A stretch of 64,000 nt of DNA, taken from assembly GCF_014650675.1 (NCBI RefSeq), contig NZ_BMVK01000002.1, forward strand, positions 477,880-541,879. Direction: 5' to 3'. Positions 17,531 through 26,277 of this stretch are shown here, piece after piece. The stretch comes from Streptomyces anulatus (lineage in GTDB: Bacteria; Actinomycetota; Actinomycetes; Streptomycetales; Streptomycetaceae). Every line of letters begins with the position of its first letter. The first letter of the stretch is position 1. The notes below the pieces were generated by a model, which was not told the origin of the DNA, searched no databases, and saw nothing but the letters and a program-made list of their open reading frames with translations. A program made the translations under genes and the position numbers.

Positions 17531-18172
17531 GTGACAGCCATCGAGCAGACAGAGGCGGCGCGCCCGCGGGGTACACGCCTTCCCCGCCGCGCCCGACGCA
17601 ATCAGCTGCTGGGCGCCGCACAGGAGGTCTTCGTCGCGCAGGGCTACCACTCCGCCGCGATGGACGACATCGCCGAGCGGGCCGGAGTCAGCAAGCCTGT
17701 GCTCTACCAGCACTTCCCCGGAAAGCTGGAGCTCTACCTGGCCCTCCTCGACCAGCACTGCGAGTCGCTGCTCCAGGCCGTGCGCACGGCGCTCGCCTCG
17801 ACGACGGACAACAAACTGCGCGTCGAGGCGACGATGGACGCCTACTTCGCGTACGTGGAGGACGAGGGCGGCGCGTTCCGGCTGGTCTTCGAGTCCGACC
17901 TGACCAACGAGCCCGCCGTGCGCGAGCGGGTCGACCGGGTGTCCCTCCAGTGCGCCGAGGCCATCTCCGACGTGATCGCCGGGGACACCGGCCTGTCCAA
18001 GGAGGAGTCCATGCTGCTGGCCGTGGGCCTCGGCGGCGTCTCCCAGGTGGTGGCGCGCTACTGGCTCTCCAGCCGGTCCGCCATCCCCCGTGACACGGCC
18101 GTCCAGCTCCTCACCTCGCTGGCCTGGCGAGGTATCGCGGGCTTCCCGCTGCACGGCGTCGAGCAGCCCTGA
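17531..18172 (+). CDS. TetR-family transcriptional regulator
   Basis: A 213-residue regulator with an N-terminal helix-turn-helix (residues about 25-70): AAQEVFVAQGYHSAAMDDIAERAG then SKPVLYQHFPGKLELYLALL. The C-terminal part resembles the regulator Rv3208, which also lies before a DUF3107 gene. The start is GTG, 4 nt after GGGAGG; the frame is open upstream without a ribosome site. Its ligand and targets are unknown. A short inverted repeat CTGTGG-CTT-CCACAG (17395-17409) lies upstream, but no TetR-like palindrome stands out. Confidence 0.92.
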   Translation: MTAIEQTEAARPRGTRLPRRARRNQLLGAAQEVFVAQGYHSAAMDDIAERAGVSKPVLYQHFPGKLELYLALLDQHCESLLQAVRTALASTTDNKLRVEATMDAYFAYVEDEGGAFRLVFESDLTNEPAVRERVDRVSLQCAEAISDVIAGDTGLSKEESMLLAVGLGGVSQVVARYWLSSRSAIPRDTAVQLLTSLAWRGIAGFPLHGVEQP

Positions 18173-18312
18173 GCCCTCCGGCGGACGACGCCTGACGCCG
18201 TGTTCGCTGCGGGCGTTGCCGGTCGGGCCCTGAGCGCCGCCCCCGCCGGGCTAATGTGGCTGCGTACGGCGCGGTTCGCCGCGCAAGGACTGACCGTCGG
18301 AGGGACATAGCC

Positions 18313-18540
18313 GTGGAGGTCAAGATCGGGGTGCAGCACACGCCCCGCGAGATCGTTCTGGAGAGCGGGCTTTCCGCCGAGGACGTCGAGAGCGCGGTCG
18401 CCGCGGCACTGGGCGGCAAGGCGGAGCTGCTCAGCCTCACGGACGACAAGGGCCGCAAGGTCCTGGTGCCGGCCGACCGGATCGCGTATGTGGAGATCGG
18501 TGAGCCGACCACCCGCCGGGTGGGGTTCGGGACGCTGTAG
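18313..18540 (+). CDS. DUF3107 protein (TB9.4-like)
   Basis: A 75-residue protein of family DUF3107, the counterpart of mycobacterial TB9.4 (Rv3208A). VKIGVQHTPREIVLE at the start and a conserved VLVPADRIAYVEIG near the end mark the family. The function is unknown. The start is GTG behind GGAGGGACATAG. The order TetR, DUF3107, later DEAD-box helicase is conserved in other actinobacteria. Confidence 0.88.
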   Translation: MEVKIGVQHTPREIVLESGLSAEDVESAVAAALGGKAELLSLTDDKGRKVLVPADRIAYVEIGEPTTRRVGFGTL

Positions 18541-18560
18541 TCCACCGGACGCGTTGATCA

Positions 18561-18602
18561 CAGGAGCGGCCCGGCGGGGTTTTCCCCGCAGGGCCGCTCC
18601 TG
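18561..18602 (+). terminator. Hairpin terminator after DUF3107
   Basis: Outer arms of 12 bp (18561-18572 with 18591-18602) enclose an inner stem GCGGGG/CCCCGC around TTTT. It lies 20 bases after the stop codon. Confidence 0.85.
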
Positions 18603-18731
18603 CGTTCTGTCCGGGGCGGGTCTCCCGTACGGGTCGTAACGGGTCGTTGGAGGGTTGCCCTCCACAGGCCGGGGGTAGTACCGCCTACGACCGTTTTGCC
18701 CGCCCCGCACACCCCCGCGAGGTGATCTTCC

Positions 18732-19001
18732 GTGATCTGGGAATCCTTCGGCGCCGCCGTCCTCGGACTCGCCCTGTCCTGGGTGGCGCTCCGATCACTG
18801 GCCGACCGCCTGCCGTCCGGCCGTGCGGTATATCTCACCGGCACGCTCGGCGCCCTGTTCGGCGCGTATCTGACGCATGCCGCGCTGGGTACCGACCACG
18901 TCCTGGCGACGCTGATCGGAGCCGTGTCCGTCGGGGCGGTGACGCTGTCGCTCCTGATCCGACCACGCGGCCGCCGCCTCGCCCGGTCGGCGGCGGCCTA
19001 G
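18732..19001 (+). CDS. Small integral membrane protein (89 residues)
   Basis: An 89-residue protein with three predicted transmembrane segments (around residues 5-20, 33-52 and 57-77) and an Arg-rich C-terminal tail that should stay in the cytoplasm. The GTG start follows GAGGTGATC. No known family is recognised. It lies between the DUF3107 terminator and the convergent ferritin-like gene. Confidence 0.7.
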   Translation: MIWESFGAAVLGLALSWVALRSLADRLPSGRAVYLTGTLGALFGAYLTHAALGTDHVLATLIGAVSVGAVTLSLLIRPRGRRLARSAAA

Positions 19002-19041
19002 GGTCTTTCGTTTGGATCAGGCCGGATCAGGGAGCGGGGTG

Positions 19042-19788
19042 TTAGGCGGCCAGTCCCAGTGCGGCCATCCGCTTGGTGTGGGCCTCGGTGATCCGCGAGA
19101 ACATCCGGCCCACCTCCGCCAGGTCGAAGCCGTCGGCGACGCCGCCCACCAGCATCGTCGAGAGGGCGTCGCGGTCGGCGACCACCCGCTGGGCCTGCGA
19201 CAGCGCCTCGCCCATCAGACGTCGCGCCCACAGCGCGAGCCGGCCGCCGAGTCGCGGGTCGGCCTCGATCGCGGCGCGCACCTTCTCCACGGCGAAGTTC
19301 CCGTGACCCGTGTCGTCGAGCACGGACAGGACCAGGGACCGGGTGTCGGTGTCCAGCCGGGCCGCGACCTCGCGGTAGAAGTCGCTCGCGATCGAGTCGC
19401 CGACGTACGCCTTGACCAGGCCCTCCAGCCAGTCGGACGGCGCCGTCTGCCGGTGGAAGTCGTCGAGGGCCTTGGCGAACGGCTCCATCGCGGCGGTGGG
19501 GTCCTCGTCCACGGCGGTGAGCCGCTGGTTGAGCTGCTCGAAGTGGTGGAACTCAGCGGCGGCCATCTTCGCCAGCTCCGCCTTGTCGCCGAGCGTCGGC
19601 GCGAGCTTCGCGTCCTCGGCCAGCCGCTCGAAGGCCGCCAGCTCTCCGTAGGCGAGGGCGCCGAGCAGGTCCACGACCGCGGCGCGGTACTGCGGGTCGG
19701 CGGCCGCGGTGGCCCAGTCCTGGGCGGCGATCCCGGTGGCTGCGGAAGCTTCGGCGGGGGTCTCAGTGGCGTGGTCAGGCGTCTCCAT
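19042..19788 (-). CDS. Ferritin-like fold protein (MiaE-like family)
   Basis: A 248-residue helical protein of the ferritin-like family (MiaE-like domain) widespread in actinobacteria, counterpart of Rv3210c. Carboxylate and histidine motifs ALAYGELAAFERL, AAAEFHHFEQL and DTGHGNFAVEKV could bind a di-iron centre. An oxidase or hydroxylase role is inferred only. The ATG at 19788 is preferred because the longer frame (ATG 19848) would start inside a candidate -10 box. It stops with the rare codon TAA. Confidence 0.85.
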   Translation of the reverse strand: METPDHATETPAEASAATGIAAQDWATAAADPQYRAAVVDLLGALAYGELAAFERLAEDAKLAPTLGDKAELAKMAAAEFHHFEQLNQRLTAVDEDPTAAMEPFAKALDDFHRQTAPSDWLEGLVKAYVGDSIASDFYREVAARLDTDTRSLVLSVLDDTGHGNFAVEKVRAAIEADPRLGGRLALWARRLMGEALSQAQRVVADRDALSTMLVGGVADGFDLAEVGRMFSRITEAHTKRMAALGLAA

Positions 19789-20172
19789 GAACGGAACGAT
19801 AGCCCGCTCCGCGCAGGGCGGAAGGGCCTGGTCAGCCGGGGGCCTCATACCGTTCCGATGAATTCGTCCAACACACATGCGCGAATCCGGGGTACAGTGG
19901 TATTGCGCTTACTGAGCACTGTGCTGTGCCAGGGGCGCGCCCTTGAATGAGGATGCCCGGTCGGTGGCCCGATCGGCTCCGACCCGACAGCCCTCCACGC
20001 GGTGCGTACGACACGTACGACTGCAGATGAGGGGCCCCCTCAGCGGCACGAGCGCTCGAGCGACGGCAGTGGTCCCGCGCCACCCGGCCCATCCACGGCC
20101 GGATGACCAACCCCGGCACGGTACGACCCCCAGCGTTCGCCTCGGACCGCGTCTCACAGAAGAGGCAGCACC
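19789..20172. other. Divergent promoter region and long 5' leader of the helicase gene
   Basis: There is no gene here. The left end holds a candidate minus-strand promoter. The rest (about 19920-20172) is probably a 5' untranslated leader of the RNA helicase. It contains two CGTACG palindromes (20005-20010 and 20014-20019) and a hairpin of arms TGAGGGG/CCCCTCA (20028-20042). A long structured leader would suit a cold- or stress-controlled helicase. Confidence 0.4.
19844..19871 (-). promoter_or_regulatory. Candidate promoter of the ferritin-like gene
   Basis: Minus-strand TTGGAC (19866-19871) and TATGAG (19844-19849) are 16 nt apart. Transcription would start about 50 nt before the ATG at 19788. 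Confidence 0.4.
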
Positions 20173-22506
20173 CTGACTACGTTCCGCGACCTCGGCATTC
20201 TTTCCGAGACGGCCGAAGCCCTTGAGGCTGTCGGCATCACGTCCCCCTTCCCCATCCAGGAGATGACGCTCCCCGTAGCGCTCTCCGGCTCCGACGTCAT
20301 CGGCCAGGCCAAGACCGGCACCGGCAAGACGCTCGGCTTCGGACTCCCGCTCCTGGAGCGCGTGACCGTTCCCGCCGACGTCGAGGCGGGCCGCGCGAAG
20401 CCCGAGCAGCTGACCGACGCGCCGCAGGCGCTCGTCGTCGTCCCCACCCGCGAGCTGTGCCAGCAGGTCACCAACGACCTGCTCACGGCCGGCAAGGTCC
20501 GTAACGTCCGCGTTCTCGCGATCTACGGCGGCCGGGCGTACGAGCCCCAGGTCGAGGCCCTCAAGAAGGGCGTCGACGTGATCGTCGGCACCCCGGGCCG
20601 TCTTCTGGACCTGGCGGGCCAGCGCAAGCTCGACCTCTCCCACATCCGCGGGCTCGTCCTCGACGAGGCCGACGAGATGCTGGACCTGGGCTTCCTGCCC
20701 GACGTCGAGCGCATCATCACGATGCTGCCGCCCAAGCGCCAGACGATGCTGTTCTCGGCCACCATGCCCGGCGCCGTCATCAGCCTCGCGCGCCGCTACA
20801 TGTCGCAGCCGACGCACATCAACGCCACGTCGCCCGACGACGAGGGCACGACCGTCAAGAACACGGTCCAGCACGTCTACCGCGCCCACAACATGGACAA
20901 GCCGGAGATGCTCTCCCGCATCCTCCAGGCCGACGGCCGCGGGCTCGCGATGATCTTCTGCCGCACGAAGCGCACGGCCGCCGACATCGCCGAACAGCTG
21001 GAGAAGCGTGGCTTCGCCTCCGGCGCGGTCCACGGCGACCTCGGCCAGGGCGCCCGCGAGCAGGCGCTGCGCGCCTTCCGCAACGGCAAGGTCGACGTCC
21101 TGGTCTGCACCGACGTCGCCGCGCGCGGTATCGATGTCGAGGGTGTGACCCACGTCATCAACTACCAGTCGCCGGAGGACGAGAAGACCTACCTCCACCG
21201 CATCGGCCGCACCGGCCGCGCGGGCGCCAAGGGCATCGCGATCACGCTGGTCGACTGGGACGACATCCCGCGCTGGCAGCTGATCAACAAGGCCCTGGAC
21301 CTGAAGTTCCCGGACCCGCCCGAGACGTACTCCACCTCGCCGCACCTCTTCGAGGAGCTCGGCATCCCGGCGGGCACCAAGGGTGTGCTGCCGCGTGCCG
21401 AGCGGACCCGTGCCGGTCTGCGCGCGGAGGAGGTCGAGGACCTCGGCGAGACCGGCGGACGGGGCCGCAAGGCCGCCGCGCCGGCCCCCGCCCGTGAGGA
21501 GCGCGAGCCCCGCACCCGTACGCCGCGTCAGCGTCGCCGCACCCGTGGCGGTTCCGTCGCGGAGGAGGGCGCCGCGACGGTGCCCGCACCCGCCAAGGAG
21601 ACCTCCCCGGTCGCCTCGGTCGCACCGGCCGGTGACGCCGCGTCCGACGACGCGCCGCGTACGCCGCGCCGTCGCCGCCGTACCCGCGTCAGCGCCGCCG
21701 AGGCCGTCGCCGAGGCGGCCGTGGCGGTCGCCGAGGCCCCGGTGGTGCCCGCTCCGGTGGCCGAGGCCGCTCCCGTGATCGAGGCCGCTCCCGTGGCCGA
21801 GCCGGTCGCGGAGGCCGCGCCGGAGACCAAGCCGCGGCGTCGGCGCAGCCGTGCCACCGTGAAGCCGGTGGCCGAGGAGACGGCTTCGCCCGTCGCCGCG
21901 GCTCCGGCCGCACCGGCCCCGGTCGACTTCCAGACCGTGGCCGTCGCCGCGGGCGTGGCGGAGCCGGTCGCCGAGCCGAAGGCCGTCAAGCCGCGCCGCC
22001 GCACCCGGATCGTGAAGCCGGCCGACGAGGTCGACTTCCAGATCGCCCCGGCCGCCGAGCCGGAGCCCGAGGCGAAGACGCGTCGTCGTCCGGCCCGCGC
22101 CACGACGAAGGCCAAGGCGGAGCCGAAGGCCGCGGCCACGTCGGCCGAGCCGAAGGCCCGGGCGACCAGGACGACGAAGTCCCGGGCAAAGGCGGAGACG
22201 GCGGAGACTCCGGAGACCACGGAGAAGGTCACCGCGAAGGTCGCCTCGAAGGCCACGGCGAAGAAGGCCACCGCGAAGGCGGTCGCCGCCGAGCAGCCCG
22301 CCGTCGAGGCCCCGGCCGTCGAGGCGGACGCCAAGCCGCGCCGCCGCCGCGCCACCCGCAGCGTCACCTCGACCGCGACCCAGGAGGCCGCCGTGGTCTC
22401 CGAGGCCGAGGCCGTGGTGAGCGAGGCCGCCGCCGAGACGAAGCCGCGCCGCCGTCGCGCCACCCGCCCGGCGGGCAAGGCGTCGGCGACGACGACCGAG
22501 AGCTGA
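20173..22506 (+). CDS. DEAD-box ATP-dependent RNA helicase with basic C-terminal tail
   Basis: A 777-residue RNA helicase. The Q motif (GITSPFPIQ), Walker A AKTGTGKT, PTREL, TPGR, DEAD (VLDEADEMLD), SAT, and later the helicase-C motifs ARGIDVEGV and HRIGRTGR are all present. From about residue 420 on, the protein is a low-complexity Ala/Glu/Pro region with repeated KPRRRR-type clusters, suited to RNA binding. The Q motif lies before the first ATG (20263), so the true start must be upstream. The only fitting codon is CTG 20173 after AGAAGAGGCAG, giving the N-terminus (M)TTFRDLGIL. It probably unwinds structured RNA or acts in RNA decay or ribosome assembly. Confidence 0.92.
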   Translation: MTTFRDLGILSETAEALEAVGITSPFPIQEMTLPVALSGSDVIGQAKTGTGKTLGFGLPLLERVTVPADVEAGRAKPEQLTDAPQALVVVPTRELCQQVTNDLLTAGKVRNVRVLAIYGGRAYEPQVEALKKGVDVIVGTPGRLLDLAGQRKLDLSHIRGLVLDEADEMLDLGFLPDVERIITMLPPKRQTMLFSATMPGAVISLARRYMSQPTHINATSPDDEGTTVKNTVQHVYRAHNMDKPEMLSRILQADGRGLAMIFCRTKRTAADIAEQLEKRGFASGAVHGDLGQGAREQALRAFRNGKVDVLVCTDVAARGIDVEGVTHVINYQSPEDEKTYLHRIGRTGRAGAKGIAITLVDWDDIPRWQLINKALDLKFPDPPETYSTSPHLFEELGIPAGTKGVLPRAERTRAGLRAEEVEDLGETGGRGRKAAAPAPAREEREPRTRTPRQRRRTRGGSVAEEGAATVPAPAKETSPVASVAPAGDAASDDAPRTPRRRRRTRVSAAEAVAEAAVAVAEAPVVPAPVAEAAPVIEAAPVAEPVAEAAPETKPRRRRSRATVKPVAEETASPVAAAPAAPAPVDFQTVAVAAGVAEPVAEPKAVKPRRRTRIVKPADEVDFQIAPAAEPEPEAKTRRRPARATTKAKAEPKAAATSAEPKARATRTTKSRAKAETAETPETTEKVTAKVASKATAKKATAKAVAAEQPAVEAPAVEADAKPRRRRATRSVTSTATQEAAVVSEAEAVVSEAAAETKPRRRRATRPAGKASATTTES

Positions 22507-22537
22507 CGCTTCCGGCCACACCGCACCACACGCAGCG

Positions 22538-22573
22538 CTCCGCCCCGTCGATCCGATGATCGACGGGGCGGAG
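22538..22573. terminator. Hairpin terminator after the helicase
   Basis: A perfect 15-bp stem (22538-22552 with 22559-22573) and 6-nt loop lie between the convergent helicase and TM2 genes. Confidence 0.88.
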
Positions 22574-22626
22574 TCGTTCCCCGGGGCCGACGGGGTCCGT
22601 CCGGTGTCCGCGCGGGCGGTGCCGGA

Positions 22627-22890
22627 TCAGTTGCGGAGGACGCGGCCCTGCTTGTCGGTGCGGTCATTGCTGGTGAGGTAGAGGATGCCGTCGATCAGCG
22701 CCCAGACGCCGAGACCGCCGAAGGTGAGGAGCTGGGCGATACCCACACCGATGGACCCGACGTAGAAGCGTCCGATGCCGAGACCTCCGAGAAGTATCTG
22801 GAGGACACCGGCGATGACCTTCGACTTGTCGGAGTACGGGCGGCCCTGTGGGTCGAAGCCGTAAGGGGCGTCCGGGGTGGGGACGGACAT
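22627..22890 (-). CDS. TM2 domain protein
   Basis: An 87-residue membrane protein with the TM2 domain: two helices joined by a short turn with the pattern GGLGIGRFYVGSIGVGI, and a characteristic aspartate in ALIDGILYL. The N-terminal PYGFDPQGRPYSDKSK is typical of Streptomyces members. The function is unknown. The ATG follows a GGAGATACCTC-like purine-poor region, so its ribosome site is weak. Confidence 0.88.
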   Translation of the reverse strand: MSVPTPDAPYGFDPQGRPYSDKSKVIAGVLQILLGGLGIGRFYVGSIGVGIAQLLTFGGLGVWALIDGILYLTSNDRTDKQGRVLRN

Positions 22891-23225
22891 GAGGTATCTC
22901 CTGGGTGAGCGGAAGAGCAACCGGATGCGAGGATCCCGGCGCGGAGCCATGAGGGAGCGGCGCCGATGGACAGCGCGCTGAGGACCCCCTGTGTAATGAC
23001 AGGGTAAAGAAGACCGGGGTTCCATCGGCACGGCACCGAATGATCGTGCCCACGGGCGGGACGGGCGGCGGCGAGCGCGTTCGGCGCGGGGACCGGCTCC
23101 GGTGGGCACAGTTCCCGGAGCCCGGTTCCCGGGGCACAGCTCGCGCGCTGGAAGTAGCGCGGCAGCGGGGCCGGTGACGCCTCCCGGTGAGGCGGGGACG
23201 GGTGCGACGGGGATAGCCTCGCCGT
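22891..23225. other. Divergent intergenic region, no gene seen
   Basis: These 335 bases separate the divergent TM2 and hydrolase genes and should hold both promoters. TAGCCT (23214-23219) ends 6 nt before the hydrolase ATG, which suggests a leaderless start. Nothing else convincing is seen. Confidence 0.4.
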
Positions 23226-24083
23226 ATGAGCCGCCCGCCCACCTTCGCCCCGCCTCCCTGTGCCCGCGCCCGTGTCCTTGGCACCGAGCGCGGCGACTTC
23301 GCCGTCCTGGACGCCGTACCGCGTACCCCGGCACGGGCCACCGCCCTGTTGCTGCCCGGATACACCGGCAGCAAGGAGGACTTCATCGCGCTGCTGGAAC
23401 CGCTGTGCGCGGCGGGCTACCGGGTGGTCGCCGTGGACGGCCGGGGGCAGTACGAGTCGAAGGGGACGGACCGCCAGGAGAGTTACGCCCAGGGAGAGTT
23501 GGCGCGCGACGTGCTGGCCCAGGCGGCTGCCCTGGGCGGCGGGGACGGCGGGCTGCATCTGCTCGGGCACTCGCTCGGCGGTCAGATCGCCCGCGCCGCC
23601 GTCCTGCTGGACGCCGCCCCGTTCCGCTCCCTGACGCTGATGTCCTCGGGTCCGGCGGAGGTCGTCGCGGCCCAGCGGGACAAGGTGAGGATGCTGAGCG
23701 AAGCGCTGTCCGTGCTGTCCATGGACGAGGTCTGGCAGGCGATGCGGGCGCTGGACCCCCCGCAGGACGCGGACACCGGCGACGGTGCGGACATGCGCCA
23801 CCGCTGGCTCGCCCACCACCCGGCCCAGTTGATCGCGACCGGGGCCCAGCTGGCCGCCGAACCGGACCGGGTGGACGAGCTGGCCGCCGTCGGGCTGCCC
23901 GTCCACGTCCTGTCCGGGGAGCGCGACGACGTCTGGCCGGTGGAGCTGTTCGACTCCATGGCGCGGCGTCTCGGCGCCCGCCGCACCACGATCGCCGGCG
24001 CCGAGCACTCCCCCAACACCGCCCGCCCGCAGGAGACCGCGAAGGCACTGGCCGCGTTCTGGGACGGCCTGCCGGCCGCCTGA
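23226..24083 (+). CDS. Alpha/beta hydrolase (monoacylglycerol-lipase-like)
   Basis: A 285-residue hydrolase. LLLPGYTGSKEDF gives the oxyanion loop, GHSLGGQIA the nucleophile serine, LSGERDDVWP the acid and GAEHSPN the histidine. It looks like an intact serine hydrolase of the lysophospholipase/monoacylglycerol lipase group, but the substrate is not known. There is no ribosome site before the ATG; a -10-like TAGCCT lies 6 nt upstream. Confidence 0.9.
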   Translation: MSRPPTFAPPPCARARVLGTERGDFAVLDAVPRTPARATALLLPGYTGSKEDFIALLEPLCAAGYRVVAVDGRGQYESKGTDRQESYAQGELARDVLAQAAALGGGDGGLHLLGHSLGGQIARAAVLLDAAPFRSLTLMSSGPAEVVAAQRDKVRMLSEALSVLSMDEVWQAMRALDPPQDADTGDGADMRHRWLAHHPAQLIATGAQLAAEPDRVDELAAVGLPVHVLSGERDDVWPVELFDSMARRLGARRTTIAGAEHSPNTARPQETAKALAAFWDGLPAA

Positions 24084-24108
24084 CGCGCCGCCACCGGCCC
24101 CGCGGCCG

Positions 24109-25020
24109 TCAGTACTGCGACTGCAGGTGCTGCCAGAAGCCGTCGCGGAGCGCCCGCCGCAGGTGGGCGTGGCCGCGCAGCGAGTGCTGGAGCAGGCGTT
24201 CCGCCTCCACCAGCAGGTCCTGGTCGACGGAGCCCGGCAGATAGGGGTGGCCGGGCAGCAGGTCGGCGAGGGACTCCCGGCCGCGTGCGGCGAGCCAGGC
24301 GGCCGCGATCTGCGCGCCGACGAAGCGGACGTCCTCCCGGGAGGGGGCCGGGCTGTCGTCCTCGTACGTGGTGACGGGCCGCCGCGTGACGTAGGGGCGG
24401 CAGAAGTCGAGCTCGAAGGTGCGCTGGCTGTCGACCTCCCACAGCAGCGGTTCGGCCTGGTTGCGGCCTTCGGCGGCTTCGATGCCCCAGAGGTGCACGC
24501 GTGCCCCGTAGCCCTGGGCCGCCTCGACCGCCGAGACCAGGTCCTCGTCGCCGCCGACGAGCGCCGCGTCGCTGATGGCGCGGTGCCGGGCGAGGGATTC
24601 GAGGTCGGTGCGGATGAGCGAGTCGACGCCCTTCTGCTGGTTGTTGGCGTTGAGATTGCCGAGCCGCACCTTGACGTCGGGGAGTTCGGCGATGGCCTGC
24701 TGCTCGGTGGTGTGGATGCGGCGGCGGGCCCCGTCGTACCAGTAGACGCGCAGCAGCCTGCTGTCCGCGAAGATCGTGCGGGCCTTGTCGATGAAGGCCT
24801 CGATCAGCCCTTCGGCGTCGAGGTCGAAGGAGCGCCGGTCCTCGGTGCCGGTGACGAGCAGCCCGGCCGCGGCGTACACATAGCCGGCGTCCACGAAGAT
24901 CGCGTGCGTCGACGGGGTCTTGGAGACCTCGATGAGCATCCGCTGGAGCAGCTCGTTGGTGCGGTCCAGGCGGGCGCCGAGGCCGGCTCCGCCGATGGAC
25001 TGCGGGTCCGCCTCGTTCAT
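24109..25020 (-). CDS. NYN-domain (PIN-like) putative nuclease
   Basis: A 303-residue protein with an N-terminal NYN domain of the LabA/DUF88 type. AIFVDAGYVYAAAG and LVGGDEDLVSAVEAAQ carry the conserved aspartates that bind metal in PIN-like RNases. The C-terminal about 100 residues are helical and of unknown role, perhaps an added binding module. RNA cleavage is inferred from the family. It is divergent from the following small gene, and the two share a short AT-rich promoter region. Confidence 0.88.
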   Translation of the reverse strand: MNEADPQSIGGAGLGARLDRTNELLQRMLIEVSKTPSTHAIFVDAGYVYAAAGLLVTGTEDRRSFDLDAEGLIEAFIDKARTIFADSRLLRVYWYDGARRRIHTTEQQAIAELPDVKVRLGNLNANNQQKGVDSLIRTDLESLARHRAISDAALVGGDEDLVSAVEAAQGYGARVHLWGIEAAEGRNQAEPLLWEVDSQRTFELDFCRPYVTRRPVTTYEDDSPAPSREDVRFVGAQIAAAWLAARGRESLADLLPGHPYLPGSVDQDLLVEAERLLQHSLRGHAHLRRALRDGFWQHLQSQY

Positions 25021-25045
25021 GCGAACCTCATGGTCTGTGGTGACG

Positions 25046-25074
25046 TGACTACCGACGGGTACTTAGACATCCAA
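25046..25074 (-). promoter_or_regulatory. Candidate promoter of the NYN gene
   Basis: Minus-strand TTGGAT (25069-25074) and TAGTCA (25046-25051) are 17 nt apart, with transcription toward the NYN gene. The -10 is a weak match. Confidence 0.3.
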
Positions 25075-25090
25075 AAAATTTCCTTAGCGT
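25063..25090 (+). promoter_or_regulatory. Candidate promoter of the 50-residue gene
   Basis: TTAGAC (25063-25068) and TAGCGT (25085-25090) are 16 nt apart around an AT-rich stretch unusual for this genome. It overlaps the divergent promoter of the NYN gene. Confidence 0.35.
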
Positions 25091-25129
25091 AGGGAATGTT
25101 TGCAGGGGGCAAGCCGTTGTAACCCACGT

Positions 25130-25184
25130 GGAACGCGAGGGAAGCCTCGCGTTCCTAGTCTTGCCGGTGGGACGCCCCACCGGC
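25130..25184 (+). promoter_or_regulatory. Two consecutive leader hairpins
   Basis: Perfect stems of 11 bp (25130-25140 with 25145-25155, loop GAAG) and 9 bp (25163-25171 with 25176-25184, loop ACGC) follow each other in the 5' leader of the small gene that starts at 25228. They may stabilise the message or regulate it. Confidence 0.55.
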
Positions 25185-25227
25185 GCCAGCAGTTCTCCAG
25201 CAGGAGGATCAGACGAAGGGAAGCCCT

Positions 25228-25380
25228 ATGCGCTTCGAGATCATGCGACTCGACGACGTCGACGGTACCGCCGTGGACAGCACCGTCGTGGACGCCGCCT
25301 CCGTCAACCGGATCGTGCAGCAGGCCGCAGCGATGGGCCAGCGCATCTACATCCGTCCGGCCGACAGCTCGGCTTCGTAA
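25228..25380 (+). CDS. Conserved 50-residue protein
   Basis: A 50-residue protein (starts MRFEIMRLDDVDG, ends IYIRPADSSAS). It resembles small conserved proteins seen in other Streptomyces, but no function is known. A purine-rich GAAGGGAAG precedes the ATG. It has its own candidate promoter, two leader hairpins and a strong terminator, so it is a compact single-gene unit that may be highly expressed. Confidence 0.75.
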   Translation: MRFEIMRLDDVDGTAVDSTVVDAASVNRIVQQAAAMGQRIYIRPADSSAS

Positions 25381-25445
25381 CGCTCATGGGCTCATGACGC
25401 CTGCCGAGGCCCCGCGCCTCACCGCATTGCGCCGCTGAAGACGAA

Positions 25446-25478
25446 GCGCCCCCGCACGGAACGTCCGTGCGGGGGCGC
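25446..25478. terminator. Hairpin terminator
   Basis: A perfect 15-bp stem (25446-25460 with 25464-25478) with loop ACG lies between the convergent small gene and the MarC gene. Confidence 0.88.
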
Positions 25479-25497
25479 AGTGGTGCGTGGGGCGGGT

Positions 25498-26103
25498 TCA
25501 GGAGTTCTGGATGACCTGGGTGACGCCGTTGATGATCTGCTGGACGGCGATGGCGGAGAGCATCATGCCGGCGAGCCGGGTCACCAGCACCACACCGCCG
25601 TCCTTGATCACGCGGATGATGACCAGCGAGTAGCGCATGGTCAGCCAGAGCACCACGTGCATGGCGACGATCGCGGACCACACCGAGAGCTGGCCGCCCA
25701 CACCGTCGGCGTGCTGCACCGCGAGGATGACCGAGACGATCGCGCCGGGCCCGGCCAGCAGCGGCATGCCCAGCGGTACGAGCGCCACGTTGACGTCCTT
25801 GGTCTGCGTCGGCTCGTCCGTCTTGCCGGTCAGCAGGTCGAGCGCGATGAGCAGCAACAGGAGGCCGCCCGCGATCATCAGCGCGGGCACGGAGACATGC
25901 AGATAGTCGAGGATCTGCTGACCGAGCAGACCGAAGACGGCGATCACGCCGAACGCGACCATGACCGCCTGGAGCGCCATCTTGCGCTGCACCTTGGCGG
26001 GGCGGCCCGCGGTGAGGGCGAGGAAGATCGGCGTGATCCCGGGCGGGTCCATGATCACAAATAGGGTGAGAAAAAGGGATCCGAAGACAGCGACGTCGAA
26101 CAC
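25498..26103 (-). CDS. MarC-family integral membrane protein
   Basis: A 201-residue MarC-family protein with about six transmembrane helices, including SLFLTLFVIMDPPGITPIFL near the start (the conserved D-PPG) and MPLLAGPGAIVSVIL in the middle. Despite the name, the family has no proven transport substrate. The start is GTG 26103 behind AAGG; the open frame upstream is a shadow. It stands alone on the minus strand between a terminator and the PHP gene. Confidence 0.9.
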   Translation of the reverse strand: MFDVAVFGSLFLTLFVIMDPPGITPIFLALTAGRPAKVQRKMALQAVMVAFGVIAVFGLLGQQILDYLHVSVPALMIAGGLLLLLIALDLLTGKTDEPTQTKDVNVALVPLGMPLLAGPGAIVSVILAVQHADGVGGQLSVWSAIVAMHVVLWLTMRYSLVIIRVIKDGGVVLVTRLAGMMLSAIAVQQIINGVTQVIQNS

Positions 26104-26277
26104 AGTGAGCCTTGCGAGAGAAGAGCGGGCGTTACGGAGGGGGCGCGGGGTCCGGGCGGCGGCCGCCGCCGTGGCGGGCACGCGGCGGTACGCACAGGGG
26201 CGCGCGGGGAGTTGGAGACGTGGTGCGGTGGAAGAGGGGGCCCGGGGGCTGTCCGGCCGTGATCCGCCGGACACCCG

